A stretch of 19,977 bases of DNA. Origin: Bacteroidales bacterium (GTDB lineage: Bacteria > Bacteroidota > Bacteroidia > Bacteroidales > F082). Made by a program: the position numbers and the translations under genes. Positions 1 through 5,159 of this stretch are shown here, piece by piece (the first letter of the stretch is position 1; the number at the start of each line of letters is the position of its first letter). Below the pieces are notes generated by a model. The model saw nothing but the letters and a program-made list of their open reading frames with translations. It was not told the DNA's origin and did no database searches. The stretch lies in NCBI GenBank assembly GCA_017616675.1, contig JAFZXR010000062.1, positions 1-19,977 of the forward strand, in the 5' to 3' direction.

Positions 1-2
1 AA

Positions 3-33
3 AACATCTCTCAACGAAGCGTTAAGAGATGTT
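3..33 (-). terminator. Intrinsic terminator of tRNA-His
   Basis: A 9-bp perfect inverted repeat (3-11 with 25-33) encloses a second 4-bp stem (13-16 with 20-23) and a 3-nt loop, with one C/A mismatch between the two stems. Read on the minus strand the hairpin lies just downstream of the tRNA gene and runs into T residues (complement of the A run at 1-4). The T run may continue beyond the window edge. Confidence 0.7.
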
Positions 34-43
34 CAAGTTTGAG

Positions 44-118
44 GGTAGAAGGTGGGATTCGAACCCACGACCCACGGAACCACAATCCGGTACTCTAACC
101 AGCTGAGCTACATCTACC
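44..118 (-). tRNA. tRNA-His (anticodon GTG)
   Basis: Cloverleaf read on the minus strand. The anticodon loop TTGTGGT gives anticodon GTG for histidine. The T arm has a GTGGG/CCCAC stem with a TTCGAAT loop, and the D arm begins TAGCTCAGC. The extra 5' G (position 118) pairs with the discriminator C (position 44), which is the G-1:C73 identity pair of tRNA-His and settles the assignment. CCA is not encoded. Two non-pairs are visible: T6 with T67 in the acceptor stem and C27 with T43 at the base of the anticodon stem. It has its own promoter box just upstream and a terminator just downstream, so it is a stand-alone unit. Confidence 0.95.
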
Positions 119-135
119 ATCTGGATTTGCGGGTG

Positions 136-169
136 CAAAAGTACACATTTTTTTAATACAAAAGCAAAA
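136..169 (-). promoter_or_regulatory. Bacteroidota-type promoter for tRNA-His
   Basis: On the minus strand the sequence TACTTTTG (143 down to 136) matches the TAnnTTTG -7 box of the Bacteroidota primary sigma factor. A TTTTG (169 down to 165) lies 21 nt upstream and can serve as the -33 element. The expected start of transcription lies about 10 nt before the tRNA 5' end. Confidence 0.6.
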
Positions 170-176
170 TTTTCAT

Positions 177-184
177 TATTTTTG
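177..184 (+). promoter_or_regulatory. Candidate -7 box upstream of ruvX
   Basis: TATTTTTG is a perfect match to TAnnTTTG, 16 nt before the ruvX ATG. No convincing TTG -33 element is seen at the usual distance. The leader would be very short. Confidence 0.45.
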
Positions 185-200
185 CAAAAATTTTTCAAGA

Positions 201-614
201 ATGGGCAGAATAATGGCAATCGATTATGGCAGAAAGCGTTGCGGCATCGCCGTGACCGACCCCTTGCGCATCATCGCCAACGGCTTGACGACGGTGAGGG
301 CCTGCGACCTGGTTGCCTTTATTCAGGATTACGTGAAGAAAGAACAGGTCGACGAGATTGTGGTGGGCGAGCCGAAAGACATGCACAACAACCCGTCGGA
401 GTCGGCGCAATACATCGAGCCATTCCTGAAACAGCTGAAAAAAACGCTGCCCGACATGGAAATAAAACGTTTCGATGAGCGTTTTACCTCCGTGATGGCG
501 CATCAGACCATGATTGACGCGGGTCTGGGCAAGAAGGCAAGACAGAACAAGGAACTCGTCGATACTATCAGTGCGACGATAATCCTTCAATCATATATGG
601 CTTCTTTAGTTTAA
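201..614 (+). CDS. ruvX: RuvX/YqgF-family nuclease
   Basis: 137 aa, the usual length for the YqgF/RuvX family of RNase H-fold nucleases. The family was annotated as a putative Holliday-junction resolvase; in E. coli the member YqgF matures the 5' end of 16S rRNA. Conserved acidic residues are visible: D8 in IDYGRKRCG, E93 in the DERFTS motif at 92-97, and D121 in VDTISA. VGEPKD at 55-60 is the usual third-strand motif (commonly VGLP). The first ATG is used because the fold begins at residue 4. It is followed by def 59 nt later, and a ruvX-def-TPR gene order is common in Bacteroidales. The stop codon lies inside a short tandem repeat (609-636). Confidence 0.95.
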   Translation: MGRIMAIDYGRKRCGIAVTDPLRIIANGLTTVRACDLVAFIQDYVKKEQVDEIVVGEPKDMHNNPSESAQYIEPFLKQLKKTLPDMEIKRFDERFTSVMAHQTMIDAGLGKKARQNKELVDTISATIILQSYMASLV

Positions 615-659
615 AGTTGAAAGTTTAAAGTTGAAAGTAGTTTTAAGTTAAAAGTTATT
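609..659 (+). repeat. AT-rich 14-bp tandem repeat (7-mer based)
   Basis: The 14-bp unit GTTTAAAGTTGAAA occurs twice perfectly (609-622 and 623-636) and then decays through related AAGTTA/AAAGTT steps to about 659. Each unit is itself two 7-mers, GTTTAAA and GTTGAAA. The array begins on the ruvX stop codon and fills nearly all of the ruvX-def spacer. No gene or promoter box is evident in it. Confidence 0.7.
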
Positions 660-673
660 AGTTTATATACAAG

Positions 674-1243
674 ATGGTTTTACCAGTTGTGGCTTACGGT
701 CACCCGGTGTTGAAGCACGTGGCCGAAGAAATTGAAGAAAACAGTCCTGAGATCCAGCAGCTCATCGCCGACATGTTCGAGACGATGTATCACACCGAGG
801 GTGTGGGCTTGGCGGCTCCTCAGATCAACAAGTCGATACGACTTTTCGTGATGGACAGCGACCCGTTTAAGGATAAATATCCTGAGGGCGCGGGCGTGAA
901 GAAAGTGTTCATAAACCCCGAAATCATTGAGCTTTCGGGCGAGCCGTGGACGTTCAGGGAAGGCTGTCTGAGCTTGCCCGACATGGGCGAGGACGTGGAG
1001 CGTCCGAGCAAGGTGTTGATCAACTATCTCGACGAGAATTTCAAGGAACACGAAGAGGAGTTCGACGGCATCGTGGCGCGTGTGATTCAGCATGAATACG
1101 ATCACCTCGAAGGGAAATGCTATGTCGATAGGATTAGCTCAATGCGTAAGATGTTGTTAAAGAATAAGTTACGTAACATTTCCGAAGGCAACGTCGATGT
1201 GGATTACAAGATGATATTTCCAAATAAAAAACACCGAAGATAA
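674..1243 (+). CDS. def: Peptide deformylase
   Basis: 189 aa; removes the N-formyl group from nascent polypeptides in the cytoplasm. All three family motifs are intact: GVGLAAPQ (43-50), EGCLSLP (96-102, metal-ligand Cys98) and QHEYDHLEG (139-147, metal ligands His140 and His144, catalytic Glu141). The C-terminus is basic (KNKLRN, then NKKHRR). An acidic insertion around residues 61-75 (DSDPFKDKYPEG) is typical of Bacteroidota deformylases. No Shine-Dalgarno sequence precedes the ATG; the leader is AT-rich. The gene lies downstream of ruvX in the same direction and is followed immediately by a dispersed palindromic repeat. Confidence 0.97.
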   Translation: MVLPVVAYGHPVLKHVAEEIEENSPEIQQLIADMFETMYHTEGVGLAAPQINKSIRLFVMDSDPFKDKYPEGAGVKKVFINPEIIELSGEPWTFREGCLSLPDMGEDVERPSKVLINYLDENFKEHEEEFDGIVARVIQHEYDHLEGKCYVDRISSMRKMLLKNKLRNISEGNVDVDYKMIFPNKKHRR

Positions 1244-1246
1244 CTC

Positions 1247-1290
1247 TCTCCACGTCATTTCGACCGAAGCGTAGCGGAGTGGAGAAATCT
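1247..1290 (+). repeat. Dispersed palindromic intergenic repeat (GTCATTTCGACC type)
   Basis: TCTCCAC (1247-1253) and GTGGAGA (1279-1285) form a 7-bp stem around a core that begins GTCATTTCGACCGAAG and ends GGAGAAATCTC. Sequences with the same ends recur in the window: 3182-3200 has CATTTCGACCGAAGGGAGAA, and the complement of 4768-4800 begins GTCATTCCGAGCC and ends GGAATCTCC. The element fills most of the def-lipoprotein spacer. It could act as an mRNA hairpin or weak terminator, but no T run follows. Confidence 0.65.
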
Positions 1291-1310
1291 CAGATAAAAT
1301 AATAGTAAAC

Positions 1311-1814
1311 ATGAAGAAACTCTTATTTTTAGCAGTTATTGCATTAGTTTTCGCGGGTTGCAGCAATAATGACCCGGCGAAGAGAATCAACGAGTTGGAG
1401 AAGCAGGCGTTTTTGACTGAAGGCGCAATCGTTCCAGAGGTTGCAAGTGATTTAGTATCAGCGTATTGCGATTATGCCGATGCCAATCCGAATGATGCGA
1501 TGTCGCCGGAATATCTGTTCAAGGCAGTTGACGTCTCGATGAATTTGAACGAGCCTCAGCGCACCATTTCGATTATCGATAAATTGATGGCTGATTATCC
1601 CGATTATCCTCGCACTCAGGCGGCTTTGTTTGTGAAGGCGTTTATCTTTGAGACGAAATACAACAATCTCGATATGGCGAAGAAGCTCTACGAGCAATAT
1701 CTCGAGCAGTATCCCGACGGCGAGTTCGCCGACGACTGCAGGGCTTCCATCGAATTCTTGGGCTTATCACCCGAAGAATTGGTGAAACGCTTTGAGGCGC
1801 AGGAAGCTGAATAA
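1311..1814 (+). CDS. TPR-like periplasmic lipoprotein
   Basis: 167 aa. The N-terminus is a lipoprotein signal: MKK, a hydrophobic stretch, and the lipobox FAGC with lipidated Cys17. After the Cys comes SNNDPAK, without the acidic cluster that directs Bacteroidota lipoproteins to the cell surface, so a periplasm-facing location is inferred. The mature part is helical, with TPR-like repeats: residues about 80-110 (IIDKLMADYPDYPRTQAALF) and 112-146 (YNNLDMAKKLYEQYLEQYP) have the pattern of A-x-x-x-Y-x-x-x-L-x-x-YP units, as in BamD or YbgF-type scaffolds. A partner cannot be named from sequence. The gene lies downstream of def, as TPR genes often do in Bacteroidales. Confidence 0.8.
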   Translation: MKKLLFLAVIALVFAGCSNNDPAKRINELEKQAFLTEGAIVPEVASDLVSAYCDYADANPNDAMSPEYLFKAVDVSMNLNEPQRTISIIDKLMADYPDYPRTQAALFVKAFIFETKYNNLDMAKKLYEQYLEQYPDGEFADDCRASIEFLGLSPEELVKRFEAQEAE

Positions 1815-1828
1815 ATTATCCGTAACGT

Positions 1829-1884
1829 TGTGGCGCGGCTTGACGGTTCTTACTAATCAGTAAGTTCTCGCATGCCGCGCCACA
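1829..1884 (+). terminator. Strong nested hairpin after the lipoprotein gene
   Basis: A perfect 11-bp GC-rich inverted repeat (TGTGGCGCGGC at 1829-1839 with its complement at 1874-1884) encloses a second 6-bp stem, CTTACT/AGTAAG (1849-1854 with 1859-1864), and a 4-nt loop. It begins 14 nt after the lipoprotein stop codon. It probably ends the ruvX-def-lipoprotein transcript, but the downstream side lacks a T run (GTGATTAATAAAATATG), so it may instead stabilise the mRNA 3' end or serve both strands. Confidence 0.5.
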
Positions 1885-1990
1885 GTGATTAATAAAATAT
1901 GATTTGCGCCAAATTGTAAAAATTTTTTAACATAAAATTCTTTTTTCTGCAAGTTGTGTTAAAAATGATACATGATTGGAAAATTAGTTT

Positions 1991-1998
1991 TATTTTTG
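1991..1998 (+). promoter_or_regulatory. Candidate -7 box of the DUF5618 gene
   Basis: TATTTTTG matches TAnnTTTG exactly, 41 nt before the start codon, in a spacer otherwise free of genes. A TTG at the ideal distance is not obvious. The AT-rich stretch 1909-1990 holds nothing else recognisable. Confidence 0.5.
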
Positions 1999-2039
1999 CA
2001 GCGGATATGATTTTTATTAAGAATTGAAAAGTAAAACTT

Positions 2040-2432
2040 ATGAAAAAGAAAGACCCGATTTCAGAAGCGAGGCGTTATGTGGAGAATGCCCGCAAGACTT
2101 TGAAGGATAATGGTGAATACGATGCCGAATTGAACCGTTATAATGATGAAAAATATGTGCGCGCCGCAGGTAATTACCTCTGGCTCGGTGTGCTTATAGC
2201 CATTGATGCGGTGTTTCATGTTAGAAAAGATCGTCGTACCCGTGTTGACATAAACGATTATCGTGAAGCTGTCGGCAAACACGACCGTAAATTGTTGAGA
2301 CTGATGAACGATGGCTATGACACCATGCATTTGTCGATGAATTATGACGGTAATTCTGTCAAAGATGTGAGTGATAGCGGCATCCGTATCGCAAATACCA
2401 TTATCGACCGCTGCGAGATGATGATGCAGTAG
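2040..2432 (+). CDS. DUF5618 family protein
   Basis: 130 aa, all-helical, cytoplasmic (no signal or membrane segment). The layout is that of the DUF5618 family, known mainly from Bacteroidota: an N-terminal ARRYVENARKTL helix, DEKYVRAAGNYLW (36-48), GVLIAIDAVFHVRK (50-63), VDINDYREAVGKHDRKLLRLM (69-89) and YDTMHLSMNYDGN (93-105). The fold resembles HEPN-like helical domains, which in other families partner small nucleotidyltransferases or act as RNases. That link is inference only, and no RxxxxH catalytic motif is evident. No nucleotidyltransferase partner is adjacent. The 3' end converges with engB with only 8 nt between stop codons. Confidence 0.75.
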   Translation: MKKKDPISEARRYVENARKTLKDNGEYDAELNRYNDEKYVRAAGNYLWLGVLIAIDAVFHVRKDRRTRVDINDYREAVGKHDRKLLRLMNDGYDTMHLSMNYDGNSVKDVSDSGIRIANTIIDRCEMMMQ

Positions 2433-2440
2433 CGTCGTTG

Positions 2441-3043
2441 TTATTTTGAAAATTCTTTATTATACTCCTCGATGAGGTTGAGGATCTCATCTCTTCCGGT
2501 TTTCTTTTCGGAGGAGGTGACAATCATGGTGGGAAGCTCTTCCCATTCTTTCAGGAGTTCGTTTTTGTAAACCTCAATGTTTGCTGACAGTTGGCCGCTG
2601 CCGAGCTTGTCGGCTTTTGTGAAAACTATCGCGAACGGCACCTGGTTCTCACCGAGGCCGGCGATGAAATCCAAATCTATTTTTTGCGGCTTGATGCGAC
2701 TGTCGACCAGCACGAACGTCATCACCAGGTTCTGCCGGCCGAGGATGTAGGCGTCGAGCATCTTCTTCCACATCTCACGATCCTTTTGCGACCGCTTGGC
2801 AAAGCCATATCCCGGGAGGTCGACCAAATACCATTCGTCGTTGATAATGAAATGGTTAATGGTGATGGTCTTACCCGGCGTGGCCGACACCTTTGCCAAC
2901 TTGTTGTTGCCCGTCAGCATGTTGATGAGCGACGATTTTCCCACGTTGGAACGCCCGATGAAGGCATATTCCGGCTTATCGGCCTTCGGCAGTTTGGCGA
3001 CGTTGGTGTTCGATTGCAAAAACGATGCGGTCTTGATAATCAT
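2441..3043 (-). CDS. engB: Ribosome biogenesis GTPase EngB/YsxC
   Basis: 200 aa, the normal length of this family (YihA/YsxC), which assists assembly of the large ribosomal subunit and is generally essential. GTPase motifs are intact and in order: G1 GRSNVGKS (30-37), G2 TPGKT (55-59), G3 DLPGYGFA (75-82), G4 TKAD (142-145) and G5 TSSEK (176-180). DLPGYGFA is diagnostic of EngB. It is transcribed away from the dcw cluster and convergent with the DUF5618 gene, with its own TAnnTTTG promoter box 14 nt upstream of the start. Confidence 0.97.
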   Translation of the reverse strand: MIIKTASFLQSNTNVAKLPKADKPEYAFIGRSNVGKSSLINMLTGNNKLAKVSATPGKTITINHFIINDEWYLVDLPGYGFAKRSQKDREMWKKMLDAYILGRQNLVMTFVLVDSRIKPQKIDLDFIAGLGENQVPFAIVFTKADKLGSGQLSANIEVYKNELLKEWEELPTMIVTSSEKKTGRDEILNLIEEYNKEFSK

Positions 3044-3057
3044 GATGAAATTTTTTG

Positions 3058-3065
3058 CAAAATTA
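3058..3065 (-). promoter_or_regulatory. Candidate -7 box of engB
   Basis: On the minus strand TAATTTTG (3065 down to 3058) matches TAnnTTTG, 14 nt before the engB start codon. The flank is A/T-rich. Confidence 0.5.
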
Positions 3066-3092
3066 ATAAAAAAACTTTAAAAAGTGTTTTTT

Positions 3093-3264
3093 AATGTGAT
3101 GCACTATTGTGCAATGTGATTCACTTCGTGAAATGTGCCGCTTCGCGGAATGTGAGGCTTCGCCTATTGCCCGAAGGGCGCACATTTCGACCGAAGGGAG
3201 AATCACATTTGCGAAGCAATACATAGGAGCGTAGCGACCACATTCCCGAACGTAGTGAGGGTGT
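3093..3264. repeat. Array of small hairpins with AATGTG/CACATT spacers
   Basis: Four direct AATGTG motifs (3093, 3113, 3132 and 3149) are each followed by a short perfect hairpin: GCAC-TATT-GTGC, TCAC-TTC-GTGA, CCGC-TTC-GCGG and AGGC-TTC-GCCT. Then come GCCC-GAA-GGGC (3169-3179) and three inverted CACATT motifs (3181, 3204 and 3239), with TTGC-GAA-GCAA at 3209-3219. The whole array is therefore a loose inverted repeat centred near 3167. It includes CATTTCGACCGAAGGGAGAA (3183-3202), part of the dispersed repeat seen after def. Stem sequences differ from unit to unit while stem length and loop are conserved. No reading frame is supported here. Confidence 0.75.
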
Positions 3265-3265
3265 G

Positions 3266-3314
3266 TTGTTGATAAATTTTTTCGACTGTTGATAACTTTG
3301 TTGATAAATTTTTT
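3266..3314 (+). repeat. Direct repeats with three TGTTGATAA 9-mers
   Basis: The 17-mer TTGTTGATAAATTTTTT occurs perfectly at 3266-3282 and again at 3298-3314. A third TGTTGATAA lies between them at 3287-3295. The three 9-mers start at 3267, 3287 and 3299. Their complement TTATCAACA differs by one base from the DnaA box TTATCCACA. An A/T-only stretch follows (3304-3324). Confidence 0.8.
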
Positions 3315-3325
3315 AAAAATTTTTG
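3297..3325 (+). promoter_or_regulatory. Candidate promoter of mraZ and the dcw operon
   Basis: AATTTTTG (3318-3325) is one mismatch from the TAnnTTTG -7 box. TTTG at 3297-3300 lies 17 nt upstream as a possible -33 element. The resulting start point would fall at about 3332, at the upstream edge of the TGGGA repeats. This arrangement fits repression by MraZ but is a weak promoter match. Confidence 0.35.
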
Positions 3326-3358
3326 TAAAAAAGTGGGAATAAGTGGGAAAAAATGTAT
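3324..3358 (+). promoter_or_regulatory. Probable MraZ operator (TGGGA repeats)
   Basis: TGGGA occurs at 3334-3338 and 3344-3348 with exactly 5 nt between, a 10-bp period. Degenerate copies continue the same phase on both sides (TGTAA at 3324, TGTAT at 3354). E. coli MraZ binds direct TGGGN repeats separated by 5-nt spacers upstream of its own gene, so this is the expected autoregulatory site, about 40 nt before mraZ. Confidence 0.6.
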
Positions 3359-3388
3359 AATTTTACAACCTGAAAAATTTGTGCACAA

Positions 3389-3850
3389 ATGAATTATCCG
3401 ATTGGTGAATTTTATTGCAAGTTAGATGCCAAGGGAAGGCTCCTCTTACCCAGTAGTTTCAAGGAACAGCTGGGAGATGACCTGAACGACGGTTTTGTGA
3501 TGCGCCCGGGCCTGTTTGAGAAGTGCCTCGACGTGTACGGAAAGGACGATTGGCGTAAATTGCAGGACAAACTCGGCAAGCTGAACCCGTTTAAGAAGGA
3601 AAATCTGATGATGATGCGTCGTATCAACGGGGGAGCGAGAGTGGTGATGATGGACGGCAGCGGCCGTCTGCAGATCCCCAAGGACCTTGTTGAGAAATGC
3701 GGTTTGGTGAAAGATATTGTCATCACATCGCTGCCCGACAGGATGCAGATCTGGGGCAAGGAACAGATGGACAAGAGCAATGCCGAGATGAGCGACGAAG
3801 AGTTCTCGCAGATGCTTGAGGACCGTCTCGGAAATATTGATTTTGAATAG
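3389..3850 (+). CDS. mraZ: Transcriptional regulator MraZ
   Basis: 153 aa, usual length. Two SpoVT/AbrB-like half-domains are visible, each with its signature: DAKGRLLLP (13-21) and DGSGRLQIP (89-97). MraZ forms a ring-shaped DNA-binding multimer that represses its own operon in E. coli. It is the first gene of the dcw cluster and is followed 11 nt later by rsmH. Direct TGGGA repeats upstream (3324-3358) are its likely target. The start is the first ATG after the AT-rich leader, and the expected FYCKLDAKGR lies right after it. Confidence 0.97.
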   Translation: MNYPIGEFYCKLDAKGRLLLPSSFKEQLGDDLNDGFVMRPGLFEKCLDVYGKDDWRKLQDKLGKLNPFKKENLMMMRRINGGARVVMMDGSGRLQIPKDLVEKCGLVKDIVITSLPDRMQIWGKEQMDKSNAEMSDEEFSQMLEDRLGNIDFE

Positions 3851-3861
3851 AAAAATTGGTT

Positions 3862-4755
3862 ATGTATCATAATCCTGTGTTGTTAAACGAGTGTATCGAT
3901 GGCCTGAACATCAATCCGGATGGCATCTATGTGGATGTCACATTCGGCGGCGGCGGCCATTCGAGGGCGATCCTTGAGCATCTCAAGGGCGGCCACCTAT
4001 ACGCTTTCGACCAGGATGCCGACGCCGCCAAAAATGCGTTCGAGGATGAACGGTTCACTTTCATCCCGCAGAACTTCCGTTACATGAAGAACTTCGTGCA
4101 GCTTTACGCTAATTCGAAAGTTGACGGGATTTTGGCTGACCTCGGGGTGTCATCATATCAGTTCGACACGCCGGAGAAAGGTTTTTCGACACGTTTCGAA
4201 GGCCGTCTCGACATGCGGATGAACCAGAATGACCCCGTGGATGCGTCAAACATAGTGAACACATACGAAGTCGAGGCTTTAGCCGGTGTTTTCTCGCGTT
4301 ACGGCGAGTTGAAAAATGCCATGGCGATAGCTCGCGACATCGAGATGGCAAGAGATATCGCTCCGATTGAGACAACGACAGATTTGAAGAACGCCGTGGC
4401 GTCGCATCTGCCTAAAGGTCAGGAAAACAAGGTGCTGGCGCAGATTTTTCAAGCCTTGAGGATTGAGGTGAACAAAGAGATGGAGGCGCTTGAGGCGTTT
4501 TTGTCGCAGTGCGCCGACGTGCTGAAACCTGGCGGACGACTGGTGGTGATGTCGTATCATTCGCTGGAAGACCGTCTGGTGAAGAACTTCATGCGAAGCG
4601 GCAATGCGAGCGGCGAGGTGGAGAAGGATTTCTTCGGAAACCAAAACACGCCTTACAAGCTGATAACGCATAAGCCGATAGTGCCGAGCGACGAGGAGAT
4701 AGCGAGAAACAGCAGGGCGAGAAGCGCTAAACTAAGAGTGGCTGAAAGAAGATAA
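3862..4755 (+). CDS. rsmH: 16S rRNA (cytosine-1402-N4)-methyltransferase RsmH
   Basis: 297 aa from the ATG at 3862. A TTG two codons earlier is possible, but MYHNPVLL is the family's usual start. RsmH (formerly MraW) uses S-adenosylmethionine to methylate C1402 of 16S rRNA at N4. The SAM site is VDVTFGGGGHSRAIL (24-38), followed by FDQDADA (49-55) and ADLGVSSYQFD (92-102). The catalytic-domain motif VMSYHSLEDRLVKNF (229-243) and the C-terminal NSRARSAKLRVAER complete the family pattern. It lies 11 nt after mraZ and is separated from ftsL by 65 nt that hold a dispersed repeat. Confidence 0.97.
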   Translation: MYHNPVLLNECIDGLNINPDGIYVDVTFGGGGHSRAILEHLKGGHLYAFDQDADAAKNAFEDERFTFIPQNFRYMKNFVQLYANSKVDGILADLGVSSYQFDTPEKGFSTRFEGRLDMRMNQNDPVDASNIVNTYEVEALAGVFSRYGELKNAMAIARDIEMARDIAPIETTTDLKNAVASHLPKGQENKVLAQIFQALRIEVNKEMEALEAFLSQCADVLKPGGRLVVMSYHSLEDRLVKNFMRSGNASGEVEKDFFGNQNTPYKLITHKPIVPSDEEIARNSRARSAKLRVAERR

Positions 4756-4767
4756 TATTGAATAAAA

Positions 4768-4800
4768 GGAGATTCCTCGCCAAAATTGGCTCGGAATGAC
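4768..4800 (-). repeat. Dispersed palindromic repeat inside the dcw operon
   Basis: Read on the minus strand it begins GTCATTCCGAGCC and ends GGCGAGGAATCTCC, the same ends as the repeat at 1247-1290 with small changes. Stem ATTCC/GGAAT (4772-4776 with 4793-4797) encloses GCCAA/TTGGC (4779-4783 with 4786-4790). It sits between rsmH and ftsL, and the orientation is opposite to the copy after def. Confidence 0.65.
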
Positions 4801-4820
4801 AAAATAGGAAAAAATATAAA

Positions 4821-5156
4821 ATGAGCAGAGAAAATAAAGGTACGTTTTTTAACAATTACCTCGGGGGCGACGTGTTCACGAAGGACTCGGTGGTGAAGCA
4901 GCTGCCGTTTATTCTGTATGTTGTGTTTTTGCTAATGCTTTATATTACAAACACTTACATCGCTGAAGACATCAACCGCGAGGTGCTGGTGAAGACGAAA
5001 CTTCTCGAAGACCGTCATGTGGAATATGTTTATAACAAGTCGGAGATAACAAGGATGACGAAGCAGTCGGAGCTGGCTAAGATGTTGAAAAACAAAGGGA
5101 TAAAAGAATCGATAGAGCCTCTGAAGAAGCTTACTATTAATAAAAAGGTGAAATAA
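4821..5156 (+). CDS. ftsL: FtsL-like cell division protein
   Basis: 111 aa with FtsL topology: a cytoplasmic N-terminus of about 27 residues, one membrane helix (about 28-47, LPFILYVVFLLMLYITNTYI), then a periplasmic helix likely to form a coiled coil with FtsB/DivIC (about 48-92). The sequence follows the Bacteroidota FtsL-like family, which is barely similar to proteobacterial FtsL. The call therefore rests on topology, length and position between rsmH and ftsI. FtsL recruits and activates FtsW/FtsI at the septum. The ftsI start follows after 3 nt, so the two are probably translationally coupled. Confidence 0.85.
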   Translation: MSRENKGTFFNNYLGGDVFTKDSVVKQLPFILYVVFLLMLYITNTYIAEDINREVLVKTKLLEDRHVEYVYNKSEITRMTKQSELAKMLKNKGIKESIEPLKKLTINKKVK

Positions 5157-5159
5157 GTC

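Noticed and set aside
22..219. Short minus-strand frame spanning the tRNA-His gene
   Set aside because: Its middle is the translation of tRNA sequence (VAQLVRVPDCG...), a well-known artefact.
3093..3264. Possible CRISPR array, because of the regularly spaced AATGTG motifs
   Set aside because: The repeated unit is only 6-7 bp, spacers are 11-14 bp and self-complementary, orientation flips midway, and no cas gene is present.
3356..3361. TATAAT sequence upstream of mraZ as a sigma-70 -10 box
   Set aside because: The primary sigma factor of Bacteroidota recognises TAnnTTTG, other promoters in the window follow that form, and no TTGACA-like element is placed correctly.
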